This document shows, in pieces, positions 1 to 8,121 of a stretch of 64,000 bases of DNA; within the stretch, counting starts at the first letter, position 1, and each line of letters begins with the position of its first letter. The DNA is from Jidongwangia harbinensis (GTDB taxonomy: Bacteria > Actinomycetota > Actinomycetes > Mycobacteriales > Micromonosporaceae): the NCBI RefSeq assembly GCF_020216025.1, contig NZ_JAIWNC010000027.1, positions 86,585 through 150,584 of the forward strand, in the 5' to 3' direction. The translations under genes and the position numbers were made by a program. The notes below the pieces were generated by a model. The model made no database searches. It was not told the DNA's origin and was given only the letters and a program-made list of their open reading frames with translations.

Positions 1-183
1 CCGATGGCCGTTCAGTGCTTGTGGCGTGAGCTGTTGAAACGCCCGTGCACCGCCACCAGGGCCGGCTCCGATGGCCGACACCCACCTTGTCGGTGGCAGA
101 TGAGGTTGCGCCGTCAGGTCGCGTTTGGCGGTCGGGGGGTTTCGAGGGATCGGTGCCGTGACGCATAAGTATGCTGATCCGCC

Positions 184-1134
184 GTGACGTTCGAGCGGCT
201 GGCCGAGTCGTACCGCGACGAGCTGACAGCTCATTGCTACCGGATGTTGGGTTCGTTTCACGATGCCGAGGACGCGGTCCAGGAGACGTTGGTGCGGGCC
301 TGGCGAGGTCAGGAACGGTACGAGGATCGCGGCACGACGCGTGCCTGGCTGTACAAGATCGCGACGAATCGGTGTCTGACCCTGATCGAGCGTCGGGGGC
401 GCCGCCGGGAACTGCCGACGGACTTCACGCCGGGAACCGCGCCGCTGACCGAGACGGCGTGGCTGGAGCCGTACCCGGACAGTGGGGTGGGCTCCGTCGG
501 AGCGTTTGACCCGGCGCAGCGGATGCTGGCGCGTGAGCATCTGGAGCTTGCGTTCATCGCGTCGCTGCAACACCTCTCCGGCCGGCAGCGGGCCGTGCTG
601 TTGCTGCGCGAGGTGCTCGGCTATCACGCCGGTGAGGTTGCCGACCTGCTCGACATCTCTGTCGCGGCCGTCAACAGCGCCCTGCAGCGAGCGCGCCGGA
701 CCGTCGACGAGTTGCGTCAGACACCCATCCAGCAGGCGGAGTTCGCTGAGCTCGGTGACGACAAACTCCGGGAGGTGGCGCGGCGCTACGCGACCGCGTG
801 GGAAACCGGCGACGTCGACGCCATTGTGGCGATGCTGACCGACGACTCCAGATACTCGATGCCACCGCTAGCGCAGTGGTACGAAGGCCGTGACAGCATC
901 CGCGAGTTTCTGCTGGATGGTCCGTTGTCACTGCGGTGGCGGTTCGTCCCGGCGCACGCGAACGGACAGTTGGCCTTTGGAACCTACCGGTGGGACCCCG
1001 AGGCGTCCGTCTTCACCGCGGCGGCGCTGGACCTGATCGCTGTGCGTGGCACCGGTATCGCCGAGGTGGTGTCGTTCTTGACCCCGAAGATCTTCCCGAG
1101 GTTCGGCCTCCAGATGGAACTTGCCCAAGATTAA
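184..1134 (+). CDS. ECF sigma factor with C-terminal SnoaL-like domain
   Basis: 316-residue sigma factor. Residues about 5-70 form sigma region 2, with the typical helix around AYRDEL...CYRMLGSFHDAEDAVQE and the core-binding DAEDAVQET motif. Residues about 125-175 form region 4 (LSGRQRAVLLLREVLGY, then an HTH ending in SALQRAR). The last ~120 residues are a SnoaL/NTF2-like fold (VARRYATAWETGDVDAIVAML...), as in the SigJ/ECF41-like group, where this domain is known to modulate sigma activity in place of a classical anti-sigma. GTG start at 184. No anti-sigma gene is adjacent. The next gene, 83 bp downstream, is itself a tandem SnoaL-domain protein and could be a target or partner (inference). 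Confidence 0.9.
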   Translation: MTFERLAESYRDELTAHCYRMLGSFHDAEDAVQETLVRAWRGQERYEDRGTTRAWLYKIATNRCLTLIERRGRRRELPTDFTPGTAPLTETAWLEPYPDSGVGSVGAFDPAQRMLAREHLELAFIASLQHLSGRQRAVLLLREVLGYHAGEVADLLDISVAAVNSALQRARRTVDELRQTPIQQAEFAELGDDKLREVARRYATAWETGDVDAIVAMLTDDSRYSMPPLAQWYEGRDSIREFLLDGPLSLRWRFVPAHANGQLAFGTYRWDPEASVFTAAALDLIAVRGTGIAEVVSFLTPKIFPRFGLQMELAQD

Positions 1135-1217
1135 GAAGATCAGTCCGGCCCATGCGATGAGTTCGCCGGTCTGCGCGGGTTGTAGAGGTGATAGCAACCC
1201 AATCCGTGGAGGACGTC

Positions 1218-2066
1218 ATGACAGACGACGAGGCACAGATCCGCGAACTGATCGAGCACTGGACGGCAGCCGTGCGGGCCGGTGACCTGGCTGGCGTTCT
1301 CGCAGACCACACTGACGACATCATCATGTACGACGTCCCCCCGCCCTACCACGGCATCAAAGGAATCGAAGCGTACGGGCGAGCGTGGCCCGAGTTTTTC
1401 CAGGGGCAGGCAACAGGCGCCACCTTCGAGCTGGCCAGCCTGGACATCACAGCTGGAGACACGGTCGCCTACGCACACGCCCTGCTGCGCTGCGGCACGC
1501 CTGAGGAACTGACGAGAAAGCCGGACTTCCTGCTGCGGCTGACCTTCGGCCTACGCAAGGAGCAGGGCCGCTGGGCCGTCGCACATGAGCACCATTCGTT
1601 CCCGGACGAGAGCGGCACCGACAACCGCGAAGTATCCGAACGCGAGGTCCGAACGCTGCATCAGCGATGGTTTGAGTCCACCGCGGCGAAGGACCTCGAC
1701 GGGCTCATGTCCCCGATCGCCGAATCGGTCATCTCCTACGAGCACGAGCAGCCACTGGAGTACGTCGGCCGTGACCGGGTCCGTGAGGTCTGCGCAAACG
1801 GCCTCGACGCCAGCTCCGGAACGGTCACCTGGGAGGTTCCGGACTTGAACGTCGTCGTGCGCGACGACCTCGCGGTGGCCTGGGGCCTGAACCGGATGAC
1901 CGTGGAACAGGACAACGGGGGCCTGGTCGAAAGCTGGTCCCGTGGCACCCGGATCTTCCAGAAGACCGACCGAGGGTGGGAACTGATCCACCAGCACGTG
2001 TCTTTCCCGTTTGATCCGGCCACCGGGCAAGCCCGGACCGACTTGGCACCCACCGCAACCAACTGA
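1218..2066 (+). CDS. Tandem SnoaL-like (NTF2-fold) domain protein
   Basis: 282 residues containing two consecutive SnoaL/ketosteroid-isomerase-like domains, about 5-140 (IRELIEHWTAAVRAGDLAGVLADHTDDI...) and 150-275 (VRTLHQRWFESTAAKDLDGLMSPIAES...). Each has the WxxAxxxxDLxxLxxxxxD signature of the fold and a terminal HxH strand (HEHHSFP, HQHVSFP). The ATG at 1218 is chosen because GGAGG sits at 1208-1212; an in-frame GTG at 1188 lacks such a site. It lies in the same direction just downstream of the SnoaL-tailed sigma factor. Enzymatic activity cannot be deduced; the family includes cyclases, isomerases and non-enzymatic binders. Confidence 0.8.
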   Translation: MTDDEAQIRELIEHWTAAVRAGDLAGVLADHTDDIIMYDVPPPYHGIKGIEAYGRAWPEFFQGQATGATFELASLDITAGDTVAYAHALLRCGTPEELTRKPDFLLRLTFGLRKEQGRWAVAHEHHSFPDESGTDNREVSEREVRTLHQRWFESTAAKDLDGLMSPIAESVISYEHEQPLEYVGRDRVREVCANGLDASSGTVTWEVPDLNVVVRDDLAVAWGLNRMTVEQDNGGLVESWSRGTRIFQKTDRGWELIHQHVSFPFDPATGQARTDLAPTATN

Positions 2067-2132
2067 ACCGACCGGACCGAACGACCTGACGGTTGATGCA
2101 CGCTGGCCGTCCCGTCGGGCGAACCTCGTGGT

Positions 2133-2315
2133 TCAGGTGCCGGAGGCCATGTAGGCGGCGAGGATGTAGCGGGGGTGCCGGTCGAGGTTTTTGCGGGCCC
2201 GGTCGTAGCGCATCGTGGTCTTCGGATCGGCGTGCCGGGCGGCGATTTGCCCGTCGCGGAGGCAGATGCGTGCGCTTGGACGACGATCCCTGGGACGTCG
2301 TGCTTCGCGAGCCAC
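2133..2315 (-). pseudogene. Tyrosine-recombinase (phage/ICE integrase) C-terminal remnant
   Basis: The minus strand encodes only the final ~40 residues of a site-specific integrase: ARHADPKTTMRYDRARKNLD followed by RHPRYILAAYMASGT. The catalytic tyrosine lies in TMRYDRA. The upstream ~300 residues, including the R-H-R box, are absent, and a neighbouring frame (MWLAKHDVPG) suggests a frameshift or scrambled 5' part. The fragment sits between the SnoaL gene and the MDR oxidoreductase. It marks an old integration event; no att repeats or tRNA gene were recognised nearby. Confidence 0.7.
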
Positions 2316-2340
2316 ATCGTCAGCTGGCGTGATCAGGTGA

Positions 2341-3303
2341 CTACGGGGTCAGCACGATCCTCCCGAAGACCTCGCCAGCGTCCATCTTTTGGTGCGCCAG
2401 CACGGCATGCTCCAGCGGCAGCACCTCGTGCACCACCGTCTGGAGCTCGCCACGACCCGCGGCAGCGAACTGCTCCATCCGCACGGCACGTCGAGCGGGC
2501 TCCGCTACGGTTGCGGCGCTGAAGGTGGCGAAGGACATCGACTTCTGGAACCCGGCCATCAACTTCGTGCCGAAATCAGCGGGCGGCTGGCCACCGACTG
2601 CGCCGACGGCCACGAGTCGACCGTTAGGGTTGAGCCTGTCGAAGAACGAAGGCATGTCCTCACCTGCGACGACATCAATGATGACGTCGTAGCCTGCGGG
2701 AGCGTCCGCCTCTCCTTCTCCGGAGCGGTCCAGCACGTGGGTCGCACCGAGGTCACGCAGTCGACGGCCGCGCTCATGGGAAGAGGTGGTGACTGCCACG
2801 GCACCGGCACCAACCTTCGCCGCGAGCTGGACCGTCATGATCCCGATGCTGCCGGCCGCGCCGCGCACCAGCACGGCCTCCCCCAAAGAGAAGCAGGCGT
2901 GGGAGAGACCGAAGTGGGCCACGACCCCGGAGCTCCCGAGCGTCACGGCGTCGACAGCGGAAAGGCTCGCGGGGAGGGGCAAGACCTCTGCGATCGGCGC
3001 AATTGCCTGCTCGACGTAGCCGCCGCCCGTACCGGTGAACGCCCACACGCGCTGCCCGACCCATGCGGGGTCGACACCATCGCCCACCGCGGTCACCGTC
3101 CCCGCCACCTCACCGCCCGGGACATGACCCTCCCGGAAGCCGTAGGCAGCGAGAGCACCACTGCGGATCACGACGTCGACGCCTCCAACCCCGATCGCCT
3201 CAGTGGCGATCGACACCTGCCCCTGAGCGGGAGCCCGGCCAGAGATATCGATGACTGTAAGCCCCTCGGGGCCCCCGAACTCCTTGATCGCGACTGCCTT
3301 CAC
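2341..3303 (-). CDS. Zinc-free MDR oxidoreductase (quinone oxidoreductase-like)
   Basis: 320-residue medium-chain dehydrogenase/reductase. N-terminal GroES-like domain (VKAVAIKEFGGPEGLTVID...) and a Rossmann domain whose nucleotide loop is RGAAGSIGIMTVQLA. The catalytic-zinc Cys/His ligands and the structural Cys cluster of zinc-dependent members are absent, so NADPH:quinone reductase-type chemistry is expected from the family. The GTG at 3303 is preferred because AGAGGGACAAC precedes it; an upstream start (3330) has no comparable site. It is divergent from a TetR gene across about 100 bp, the usual arrangement for local repression. Confidence 0.88.
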   Translation of the reverse strand: MKAVAIKEFGGPEGLTVIDISGRAPAQGQVSIATEAIGVGGVDVVIRSGALAAYGFREGHVPGGEVAGTVTAVGDGVDPAWVGQRVWAFTGTGGGYVEQAIAPIAEVLPLPASLSAVDAVTLGSSGVVAHFGLSHACFSLGEAVLVRGAAGSIGIMTVQLAAKVGAGAVAVTTSSHERGRRLRDLGATHVLDRSGEGEADAPAGYDVIIDVVAGEDMPSFFDRLNPNGRLVAVGAVGGQPPADFGTKLMAGFQKSMSFATFSAATVAEPARRAVRMEQFAAAGRGELQTVVHEVLPLEHAVLAHQKMDAGEVFGRIVLTP

Positions 3304-3405
3304 CGTTGTCCCTCTTGGTGGCTCGATCAAAGCCGCCGTTGGGCGACCCCCTGGCTGCTGGGGACGGTAGCGGGCGCCGGCGTCCGTTCTAGCTAAAGTG
3401 AGAGA

Positions 3406-3975
3406 GTGATCGGCCGTTTGCCTCAGACGCTGCGTTCGGACGCCCTGGACAACCGCGCGCGCATCCTCGACGCGGCTCGGGCAGTGTTCGCCGCCGAAGG
3501 CCTGGACGTGCCGATGCGCGAGATAGCCCGGCGCGCCAGGGTCGGCCCCGCCACCTTGTACCGCCGCTTTCCCACCAAGCAGGCGCTAGCCACTGAGGCC
3601 TTCACAGAGCAGATGTCTGCGTGCCACACCATTGTCGAGGAGGGGCTTGCCGACCCGAATCCGTGGCACGGATTTTGCCTTGTGATCGAGAAGCTCTGTG
3701 AACTGCACGCACGAAACCGGGGCTTCACCACAGCGTTCACCTCGGCCTTCCCCTATGCCATGGATCTTGCCGCGGAGCGCGAACACGCGCTCACCTCGCT
3801 CGCCGAGCTCGCGCGCCGCGCCAAGGACGCCGGCCAGCTGCGGGCAGACTTCGTCTTGGACGACCTCATCCTCATGCTGATGGCCAACGGCGGCCTGCAC
3901 ACCAGATCGACGAACGCTCGGGTTGCTGCCTCCCGCCGCTTTGCCGCGCTCGCGATCCGGGCATTCCGCGCTTGA
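3406..3975 (+). CDS. TetR/AcrR family transcriptional regulator
   Basis: 189 residues. The N-terminal HTH is clear: NRARILDAARAVFAAEGLDV, REIARRARVGPATLYRRFPTKQAL (about residues 14-60). The C-terminal ligand domain is helical and ends in the SBP/AlkX-like form (DDLILMLMANGGLHT). GTG start with GAGAGA upstream. Divergently paired with the MDR oxidoreductase at 2341-3303, its most likely target (inference from arrangement). No long operator palindrome was found in the ~100 bp between them. Confidence 0.9.
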   Translation: MIGRLPQTLRSDALDNRARILDAARAVFAAEGLDVPMREIARRARVGPATLYRRFPTKQALATEAFTEQMSACHTIVEEGLADPNPWHGFCLVIEKLCELHARNRGFTTAFTSAFPYAMDLAAEREHALTSLAELARRAKDAGQLRADFVLDDLILMLMANGGLHTRSTNARVAASRRFAALAIRAFRA

Positions 3976-4364
3976 TCGGCACTCACCGCGATACCCCCGT
4001 GGTCCGGTCGCGTCCTGCCCACTCTCATAACGGCCGAGTCGAAGTGGAATGGTTCCAACGCCGTGGCCGTCAGCGCTGTCCTCGGCAGAAGTGCGCACGT
4101 GATCATCGCGCGATGGACCTGTACCGCGCAGCGGTGTGAAGCCGTCGTGGGGTATTCCGGCGGGGGAGCGGTGACGTGATAAGAGCGATCGTTTCGATCT
4201 TCCCGGCGCCGGTCCGGTGCTCGCCGGATGCTCCCTCGAGTGTCGAGGCGACCGCCCGAGTGCTGCCGGTCGGGTGCGGACGCCGAGGGGAATGGGGCAC
4301 GAATGGGGGGCCGAAGAGACTTCTCGGCGGATGACGGCCAAGGGGCGTACCTAAGGTCTGGGCC
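3976..4364. other. Non-coding gap without recognised gene
   Basis: About 390 bp between the TetR gene and the hydrolase. Long open frames on the minus strand are not protein-like. The only structure noticed is a short inverted repeat, GATCG-TTT-CGATC, at 4187-4199. The promoter of the downstream hydrolase is expected in the last ~60 bp, but no convincing -35/-10 pair is claimed. Confidence 0.5.
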
Positions 4365-5078
4365 ATGAATTTCGTATTCGTTCCAGGGGTCAACCACGGC
4401 GGCTGGTGCTGGCATCCCGTCGGGCAGCGGGTGCGGGCCGCCGGGCACCGGGCGTACGCGTTGACGTTGCCGGGCCTCGCGATGGGTGACGATCCCACCG
4501 GGCTGAGCCTCGCGGACGCCGTTGACCACATCGTCGATGAGGTGCAGCGACGCGACCTGGTCGACGTCGTGCTCGTCGGGCATAGCTTCGCCGGCATTCC
4601 GATCACTGGCGCTGCTCCCCGGATCGCCGACCGGCTCGCGCACATCGCCTTCTTCAGCGGGTTCATCCCGAGGCGCGGCGAGTCGATGGCCGACGCGCTC
4701 GGGCCGCAAACCAAAGCGTGGATCCGTGCGACGGTCGAGGCGTCGCCCGACGACACCGTCCCCATCGACTTCGAGACCTTCCGGACCCGGCTCATGCAGG
4801 ACGAGTCGCCCGACCTGCAGCGGTTCGTCTTCGACCAACTGACGCCGCAGCCCGGGGGATACATCCTCGAGTCGCTCGACGTCGACGGGCTGGCGACTCT
4901 CGGCGTACCTCTCAGCTATCTGCTCGCCGAGCGTGACATCGCGCTCGCGGCGCCGGGCGTCGAGTTGGCCGCCCGCCTCGGCGTCGAGCCGGTCATGGTG
5001 CCCGGCACCCACGAAGCGTTGCTCACCCACCCGGACGAGGTGGCCGCGGCGCTGCTCAAGACCACGACAAGCGGTTGA
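4365..5078 (+). CDS. Alpha/beta-fold hydrolase (esterase-like)
   Basis: 237 residues, short for a complete single-domain hydrolase and close to the EstC/methylesterase-like group. It starts straight with the first strand and the oxyanion region (MNFVFVPGVNHGGWCWHPV). The predicted triad is Ser74 in VGHSFAG, Asp191 in AERDIAL and His216 in PGTHEALL, all in the expected order and spacing. There is no signal peptide, so it is probably cytoplasmic. It stands alone between non-coding stretches. Substrate unknown; the family hydrolyses small carboxylic esters. Confidence 0.88.
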   Translation: MNFVFVPGVNHGGWCWHPVGQRVRAAGHRAYALTLPGLAMGDDPTGLSLADAVDHIVDEVQRRDLVDVVLVGHSFAGIPITGAAPRIADRLAHIAFFSGFIPRRGESMADALGPQTKAWIRATVEASPDDTVPIDFETFRTRLMQDESPDLQRFVFDQLTPQPGGYILESLDVDGLATLGVPLSYLLAERDIALAAPGVELAARLGVEPVMVPGTHEALLTHPDEVAAALLKTTTSG

Positions 5079-5322
5079 CGGGCGCGGTGGACCACAACGG
5101 TCGCCTCGCGCGAAGGGAACGAGGCTCAGCTTCGCCGGACCCGGAACATCTTCCCGGAGACCCAGCTCCCTGATCTTGGATGTTCCTTGGCGTTGCGCGT
5201 GGCGAGGGTTGCGGCTTGCGAGCGGCAGATGGCGGCTATCTGACCGCCGAACCCGCTGATGGGGTTGCCATCTGCTTCCCGGCCGGCGACCCTCTGTTTC
5301 TGCCGGCGTCTGGGGGCTTGCC

Positions 5323-5736
5323 TTGGTGGACCGGCGCCGGCACGGTGACTGGGCACCGTTGACGGCGGTACGGGTGACGACCTCCCGGCCCGACGGCGCC
5401 GGCGCGGAGTTCGTCGCCCGGACCGGGATCGGCTGGTCGGCCTTCGACGACCCGATGACGGTGGAGGTGTGGCAGCCACCGGGCGGCAACGCGCCGGGTG
5501 ACGAGCCGGGCCGCTGCGAGGTGGCCAAGCGTGGCCGGGTGGTGCTCGGCCGCGCCGGGTTCTCGGTGATTCCGCTGGCTGCCGGTCGCTGCCGTGTCGA
5601 TTGGGACGAGGACGTGACCGTGACTCCGCATCGGGTCACCGGACGTGCCGGGCCGTTGCTGTCCTTCGCCGGGCGGGTCGGCTTCGGCGCCACCCTGCGA
5701 GCGATGGCCCGGGACGTGGAGCGGCAATCCCGCTGA
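5323..5736 (+). CDS. SRPBCC-family protein, probably 5'-truncated
   Basis: Residues resemble the START/polyketide-cyclase-like fold from its first loop onward: DRRRHGDWAPLTAVRV, TGIGWSAFDDPMTVEVWQPP, CRVDWDEDVTV and a C-terminal helix (LRAMARDVERQ). The fold normally begins with a strand-helix of ~20 residues before the HGDW region. The frame stays open back to 5260 and still looks family-like (SAGVWGLALVD), but between 5260 and the TTG at 5323 there is no ATG or GTG. Either TTG is used, giving a clipped protein, or the gene has lost its true start and is decaying. Ligand unknown. Confidence 0.5.
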   Translation: MVDRRRHGDWAPLTAVRVTTSRPDGAGAEFVARTGIGWSAFDDPMTVEVWQPPGGNAPGDEPGRCEVAKRGRVVLGRAGFSVIPLAAGRCRVDWDEDVTVTPHRVTGRAGPLLSFAGRVGFGATLRAMARDVERQSR

Positions 5737-5792
5737 CGGCCGGACACGTGCAATCTGCTCGTCCGGGTCGAACGCGAACGACGCGGTGCGAC

Positions 5793-6794
5793 TTACTGGT
5801 GGCGCGTCCGGTGCCAGGCGAAGAACGGCTCCTGGTCCGGCTGATAGCCGTGCAGGTGGCGGCCCGTGAGGTCCTTGACCACCCGCCGGAGGTCGTCGGT
5901 GGCCTGCTTCCTCGGGTTGCCGGTGACGATGCCGGAGGCGCTGACCGTGAGGTAACCGCGCTCGAAGAGTTCGTCGCAGCCGAGTGTGCAGGCCGGCATG
6001 GTGTTCGCCAGCTGCAGGCGTTCGTTGCGGTCGGCCTCGGCGCGCCGTTTGATATGGGCCAGCCGAACGAGGGCGACCGGCAGAAGGCGGCCGCAGATGG
6101 CGCAGGTGATGCGGACGCGCGGGCCGAACCGGCTGCGGCGTAGCCGACGCTGCTCCAACCGCACGACGGTGCGGGCCAGGCCGTCGAGATTGTCGAGTCC
6201 GTCGAGGAGCCGGTCCGGTATCTCGAAGCCCACGTTCGGCCCGTCGGCGTCCAGGATCGCACCCGCTTCGGCGGAGGCCCCGGCCCGCAGCATTTCCGCG
6301 ACGTCGCGCTCCGTCAGGGCGTCGTCGTCCACCAGCGGTTCGGGGCCGAGTATCGGCACGCCACGGCGAAGTGTCGAGTCGCGGATCGCGGCGACAGCTT
6401 CCGGCCGGAGCCGGCTGCCGTTGAAGCCGCCCAGCGGCACCACGGAGTCGAAGCGGATGCGGAATTCGTAGGGTGCGTCGGGCCATACCGGGGTGACCGC
6501 CCGGAACATTGTTCCGGTGACTCGTGCGATGGTGATCGCGCCGTAGGTTGCGGTCTGCCACGGCTCGAGGTTTCCGTCGGCTGTTCGCGGCCAGCCACGG
6601 ATCGGCGTGGCCGGTGACACCGCCTGCACGAACGCGAGATAGGTCGGCTGAGACGGGTTCTCCAGCCAGTCGGTCGCCGCTGAGGCCAGTGGGCCGTAGC
6701 GGGGGTTCTTCCAGCCCCAGATGAGGCCGTTCATACCGATCTCGAAGTTTCGCTTCGCGTCGCTGCCGACGTACACGTAGGCGTACTTGGTCAT
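5793..6794 (-). CDS. HNH endonuclease with N-terminal EVE/ASCH-like region
   Basis: 333 residues. The C-terminal part holds a zinc-bound HNH nuclease: C231-x2-C234, the AHIKRR histidine near 247, LAN asparagine near 264, then C269 and C273 before DELFERGY. This pattern is typical of HNH enzymes that cut modified or invading DNA. The N-terminus (MTKYAYVYVGSDAKRNFEIG, followed by GLIWGWKN) and the aromatic-rich first 130 residues suggest a small-molecule or base-binding EVE/PUA-like module, but this is my reading of the pattern and not a firm assignment. ATG 6794 is chosen over 6815 because the family-like sequence starts there. It is a stand-alone gene with no methyltransferase partner. Confidence 0.65.
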   Translation of the reverse strand: MTKYAYVYVGSDAKRNFEIGMNGLIWGWKNPRYGPLASAATDWLENPSQPTYLAFVQAVSPATPIRGWPRTADGNLEPWQTATYGAITIARVTGTMFRAVTPVWPDAPYEFRIRFDSVVPLGGFNGSRLRPEAVAAIRDSTLRRGVPILGPEPLVDDDALTERDVAEMLRAGASAEAGAILDADGPNVGFEIPDRLLDGLDNLDGLARTVVRLEQRRLRRSRFGPRVRITCAICGRLLPVALVRLAHIKRRAEADRNERLQLANTMPACTLGCDELFERGYLTVSASGIVTGNPRKQATDDLRRVVKDLTGRHLHGYQPDQEPFFAWHRTRHQ

Positions 6795-7003
6795 GTCAGC
6801 CCGGCTCCGGGGCATCGGCGATCCGCTGCAGCTTGCCGTGCGCGGTGACTGGCCATGATGCGGCTTCCATACCGTGCAGTCTGCCTGGACTGCCGCGAGA
6901 TCCGGCGCACCATGCGGGCTGCACCCCCGTCGAACCGACTACCGGGCGGCCCACGGCCGCTACCCCGGCTCTCCACGGCGGCGCGACACGGCGGCTGCGT
7001 ACC

Positions 7004-8005
7004 CTAGCGGTCGGCGCCCTGCTCGCGTCCTGCCTGCTGCTCGCCCCGCATCTCGGCCCGGGCCCGGGCCAGTTCGTCCAGGGCGCCGGTGCGGCGCAGC
7101 TTCCGGATGAGGTACTTCGACAGCAGGCCGTTGCCGAGCAGGTGCAAGGTCTTGTTGGGCGGCGAGCTGAACCCGCCCGCGGTGTGCGGCGCCCAGACGG
7201 CGGTGTCGTCGGTGACCTCCAGCCAGCCGGTGCCGATCCGGTTGGACACCCCGGCGGCCTGCGGTCGGAACGCGTGCGCGGCGAACCCGGCGCGGCGGCC
7301 GCCCGGCGGGAGCAGGCCGGGGGTGACGTCGAGGTGCAGGCCGCGTTCGCTGTGACCGGTCACCCGGACCGGCGCGATGACCGGGTATCCGTCGCCGCCG
7401 CGGTAGGCGATGACGTGGTGTGGCATCTTCCGGGCCTGGCGGGCGAACTTTGCGGTGTCGACGCGCGGGCCGGTGCCCTTGGCGGGCGGCTTCTGCGCGG
7501 CCGGTGGCTCGGGTTGGGGGGCACCCGACACGTCCGGGGTGCCGGTGGCGTGCGGGTCGGGCCAGGACACGACGCGGATCAGGGGGATGTCGATGACCAG
7601 GCGGTGTTCGACGTATTCGCGCAGCGCCCAGTTCCAGAACCGGCCGGTCGGCAGGTCGCCGAAGAACCGGCCGGCCTGCTCGGTGACGAGGGCGAGTTGT
7701 TGCGGCGACGGCTCGGCGGGCACCACGGCGGTGCCCTGGGCGAGCACGAGGCGGGAGCTGGTGGCGAAGCCGTGCTCCCGCGTGTGGTAGGCCATCGCGA
7801 CCCGCGGCTCCTGGAGCAGGCGCTTCAGCTTGCCGGGGAAGGCGAGCGACGTGGTCATGGCGACGCTGCCGGCGTCGCGGTCGACCAGGCCGACGGGGCT
7901 GACCGGGACGACGACCGCCCCGCCCGCGGGGGTCAGATAGGCGGATACGGTGACCAGGTCGCCGGCGAACACCGACTGCACCTCGTCGGACCAGGTAACG
8001 GGCAT
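7004..8005 (-). CDS. Pyridoxamine 5'-phosphate oxidase-like flavin split-barrel protein
   Basis: 333 residues made of two split-barrel halves. The first has VTVSAYLTPAGGAVVVPVSP, then a strand-turn ending RVAMAYHTREHGFA, as in FMN/F420-binding PNPOx folds. The second (VIAYRGGDGYPVIAPVRVTG onward) repeats the topology. A central Pro/Ala-rich linker (about 170-195) joins them. The C-terminus is charged and helical (ELARARAEMRGEQQ). ATG at 8005 has AAGG upstream. Flavin, F420 or haem as cofactor cannot be told apart from sequence alone. It is transcribed in the same direction as the giant kinase gene, 116 bp downstream of it. Confidence 0.75.
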   Translation of the reverse strand: MPVTWSDEVQSVFAGDLVTVSAYLTPAGGAVVVPVSPVGLVDRDAGSVAMTTSLAFPGKLKRLLQEPRVAMAYHTREHGFATSSRLVLAQGTAVVPAEPSPQQLALVTEQAGRFFGDLPTGRFWNWALREYVEHRLVIDIPLIRVVSWPDPHATGTPDVSGAPQPEPPAAQKPPAKGTGPRVDTAKFARQARKMPHHVIAYRGGDGYPVIAPVRVTGHSERGLHLDVTPGLLPPGGRRAGFAAHAFRPQAAGVSNRIGTGWLEVTDDTAVWAPHTAGGFSSPPNKTLHLLGNGLLSKYLIRKLRRTGALDELARARAEMRGEQQAGREQGADR

Positions 8006-8121
8006 GGGACACACCTTGAGCCGTCCCCTTGCCGCAGGTAAACGATCTTGCCCGAACGTACCTGCGTCCTGTCACCGGCGTCGGGTCAGCCGCGGCGTAG
8101 GCGCCCGGTCCGCGCCGGGAG

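Noticed and set aside
3753..5753. 666-residue minus-strand frame
   Set aside because: Crosses three plausible plus-strand genes and has low-complexity Arg/Pro/Ser content.
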